Shown here in pieces: positions 61,539 through 64,000 of a DNA stretch of 64,000 nt. A program made the position numbers and the translations under genes. The stretch comes from Paragonimus westermani (Eukaryota > Platyhelminthes > Trematoda > Plagiorchiida > Troglotrematidae), in assembly GCA_008508345.1 (NCBI GenBank), contig QNGE01000750.1, positions 53,243-117,242 of the forward strand, in the 5' to 3' direction. Numbering within the stretch: position 1 is the stretch's first letter; every line of letters starts with the position of its first letter. The notes under the pieces were generated by a model. That model was not told the DNA's origin, made no database searches, and was given only the letters and a program-made list of their open reading frames with translations.

Positions 61539-61925
61539 ATGGCGCTGCAGACAGAAATCGGATCACAACAACGCCGACGTCATTGCAACGCCAAGCACTT
61601 AACGAACAAGACAACCCGCAGCATGCTCGATGAATTAGAGATTAACCTTACGAAGGCAGCGCGGGTTCTCGATCGATTGACACCTGAGGAACGGTCTAAT
61701 TTTGAAGCTTACGCCGCACAGATTGCAACCAAACAAGGTGAAAAGAGGCTGGACAGATTACTCAAACAGATCAATCCAACGAGGCCATCTTCGCATTTTC
61801 CAATTAATCCAGAACGATACGTCCACAATTTTTCTTCTTTGAATCTGGACAAAGTATTACTCGAAGTGCTATCGTCAGGCCCTAAGTTTTGTTGTCCACA
61901 GCGTAAAACTAGGCAATTGGATTTA
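61539..61925 (+). mobile_element. Penelope-like element, N-terminal ORF fragment
   Basis: A plus-strand frame from ATG 61539 stays open 129 codons into the next repeat. Its first part is charged and helical (MLDELEINLTKAARVLDRLT, LTPEERSNFEAYAA), followed by YVHNFSSLNLDKVLLEVLSS and GPKFCCPQRKTRQLDLEL. The VHN.S...LD....VLS.GPKFC block is the N-terminal hallmark of Penelope-like reverse transcriptases (NLS..L...E..VLS.GPKF). The frame then runs into a family A SINE near 61925, so the reverse transcriptase palm and the endonuclease are absent from this copy. The intact frame suggests the fragment is not very old. Confidence 0.65.
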
Positions 61926-62046
61926 GAGCTCGTCAGTAGTGAGTATCCTTGTCACTGTCGGGATTTGAACTCTGGCCATTCCAATTATGAGGCAACCGTG
62001 TTAACGACTGCGCCACTGACCTCACATTAGGCACGACCGACTTATC
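61924..62046 (-). repeat. tRNA-derived SINE, family A, copy ending the Penelope frame
   Basis: Minus strand: TCAGTGGCGCAGTCGTTAAC, then TTGCCTCATAATTGGAATGG, then CAGAGTTCAAATCCCGAC, then TACTGACGAGCTC. Both pol III boxes are recognisable. The upstream side shares CGGTCGTGCCTAATGTGAG with the copy at 22351. The Penelope frame runs about 34 codons into it in antisense before stopping at 62028-62030, so the C-terminal end of the 163-codon frame is SINE, not Penelope. Confidence 0.63.
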
Positions 62047-64000
62047 AAATCTGAATGCTAAACCGCTCTCGCTTGTGAGCAATGATCAGGTTGCCAAATC
62101 GTCTTGAGAGGCGAGTTGTTCTGTTGCCTGATATTGTAAGCCCAGCTTTTTGCTTTACCAAGCTGAAATGCAAGCCCGCGGGATTCTTTTAAGTCGTTTT
62201 AGTTGAAACGTTCGTGAAAAAGGCAAAATCCCATGTGGCTTCATTTGACATCAATATGAGGTTTAGAGCAGAGAGAACATGGTGCTGAAGATGTTCAGCA
62301 TCTCCGTGAGATAAGCTAACGGTTCGAGACAATCCGTTTCATGTGTCCATCTTAGATGCTTTGGAGACACTGCCTATCAAACTTGTTAACCGATATAAAT
62401 TAACACATGAATTTGCACCATATACCTGTATGAGTAGCAGACAACATTTCTGTGCTGTATGGAGGCAAGCGCTGTAAAATTACCGCCAATATCCTGTCCT
62501 CACAAAGAGTTATGTAATGTAAATTTAACTTCCTGTAATCGGCGAACGCAGTGCTTGTCGATGGTTATCATTTTATGCCAGCACCGCAAAATCTAATTGC
62601 GATTGCGAATGCTCTTCAAATGAACTGAATTTTCATTTAATGTATTTCCTTGCTTGTTACTCACGTTAGCTTGCAGGAAAATAGTATTCAGTGCTCACTA
62701 CGAGATTAACGCTGTAGTCTTCCAAGAAATACAATAGATCGGAGACCGCAGCATTCCAAGACTGTCTATTTGTACTAAGTGTAAATACGGTTTGCCGAGG
62801 AGTACATCATTATGATGTATACATGCGTAGCCGTTTATTATCCAACGTTTCTCATAACTACCAAGGTGTTGACAGAGTTAACGTCTCCCTAATTTCACCC
62901 ACCTGTATAATTGTCACCATAGCACGATGATACGGGCAGTATTCCAAAACACGTGTAAACAACCTCCTACAATTTTCGCAACACAGGCAAGGAAAAAAGT
63001 ATTTATATGAAGCCGAGCTATATTCTAGTGGTGAATATTTTCGGGACTACTTCGACTTATTCGGATCAATCGCTGACAGAAAACAAGCGCATTCAGTGTA
63101 AATTGCACATGGCAACAATGAGTGAACACATCAGCACCATGGTTTTGACCTTTCGCGAGCTAACAGTGCAATCAGTTCCACTGTAAGAAGGTTGATTGCG
63201 TCATTGCCGTCTGCACACACACAAAATTGGCGGATGTGACTTCATCACATCACACTAATCGCTAACAGTTTCGGGTTGTGGCTACGTAACGATAGCTTGA
63301 ACGGTTTGACAGGGTCAACAAAGTGAGCGGTTGTTAACGTGCAATTGATGATCAGTGAAGTCGGGTTCTTCGAGCTGGTTACAGACAGCAGGTCTTTTTC
63401 TGACATTGCATTCAATAACTATTTAGAGACGTGCTCCGCCACACACCAATGCGAGCACCGATCCGTTTTGTCTTTGTAGACTTCATTGCAACCGAAAATG
63501 AGCCGACAAATTACGTAAGAGACACCGATCGGTTGACTATGGAGAGTTAAACCTCTATAGTGATTGAAGGAGGGCACAAGTGTGCGGCTTGATAGGTGTG
63601 TTGCAAAGCCCATATCAGTTTGTGGCTAATGATGTTGGTTAGGTGGTCACTAATGAATTGGTTCTGCTGAAATGTATTCTATTTCGTCGCACTGCAGTTT
63701 ATCCCTTTTGGTTCTTCTTTCTACTGATAGTCGTCTTTTTCGATGCGTAAGACAAGATCACGGAACAAAATCCCCATTTCAGTGTGTAAACAGTGCAAGA
63801 CTTCCAACCGTAAGGATACTTCTCTGTTTGATTTAATTTCCATTCCATATTCTTTGAATCAAGCTTTTTGTGAACAGTGGATTGGAACACCGAACTCGAG
63901 GAGCCATGCTCAACGTTGCTGATTTGAACCTATTCTGTCCCAGCCACACTGTTCTTAGAGTCGATAATACGATTTTTCAGACATTAATCAGCGCTCCAAA
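62047..64000. other. Stretch without a supported gene
   Basis: No frame above chance. A faint family B-like string lies near 63903-63935 (GCCATGCTCAACGTTGCTGA, then TTTGAACC), too weak to call. Confidence 0.35.

Noticed and set aside
62283..62300. TGCTGAA/TTCAGCA hairpin
   Set aside because: A 7-bp stem with a tetraloop is expected several times in this window.

Overview
This window looks like nuclear DNA of an animal, most likely a flatworm of the digenean (fluke) group. I see no operon structure and no bacterial-type gene packing. Almost all the DNA is non-coding, and the recognisable pieces are decayed eukaryotic retroelements: a LINE tail, Penelope-like element (PLE) fragments, a Ty3/gypsy element and two tRNA-derived SINE families. 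The digenean placement is an inference from the style of the LINE, PLE and gypsy peptides and from the moderate base composition. It could not be checked by search.

The one convincing gene is on the minus strand at 2293-3318. It is an uninterrupted 341-residue frame with a signal peptide, a charged middle and a long proline-rich, cysteine-free tail, followed 67 bases downstream by an AATAAA signal. It is by far the longest frame and the only one much longer than chance allows. Two plus-strand stretches (4982-6914 and 10708-13309) hold short splice-bounded frames whose phases can be joined. These are offered as low-confidence multi-exon gene models.

Repeat layout: 1-555 is the 3' end of a LINE with a trinucleotide tail. 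Two homologous LINE fragments lie at 14755-15175 and 26430-26850, and a weaker LINE endonuclease fragment at 48786-49010. SINE family A has copies at 12.8, 20.8, 22.4, 30.7, 52.6, 58.9 and 61.9 kb. SINE family B has copies at 20.4, 40.6, 45.7 and 53.8 kb. The last 7 kb is a nest of elements: a minus-strand Ty3/gypsy pol remnant (58650-59750) between two direct-repeat LTR-like segments, with a family A SINE inside it. Next come two Penelope-like fragments joined head to head (61289-61537 minus, 61539-61925 plus), the second cut off by another family A SINE. Hammerhead-like motifs at 15.4-15.8 kb may mark another Penelope-type terminus.

Two near-perfect hairpins (38635-38663 and 49313-49341) are not explained by any of these. 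Most other short open frames occur at about the rate expected by chance and are described only inside the region entries. Long stretches (15.9-20.3, 31-38.6 and 62-64 kb) showed nothing I can support.
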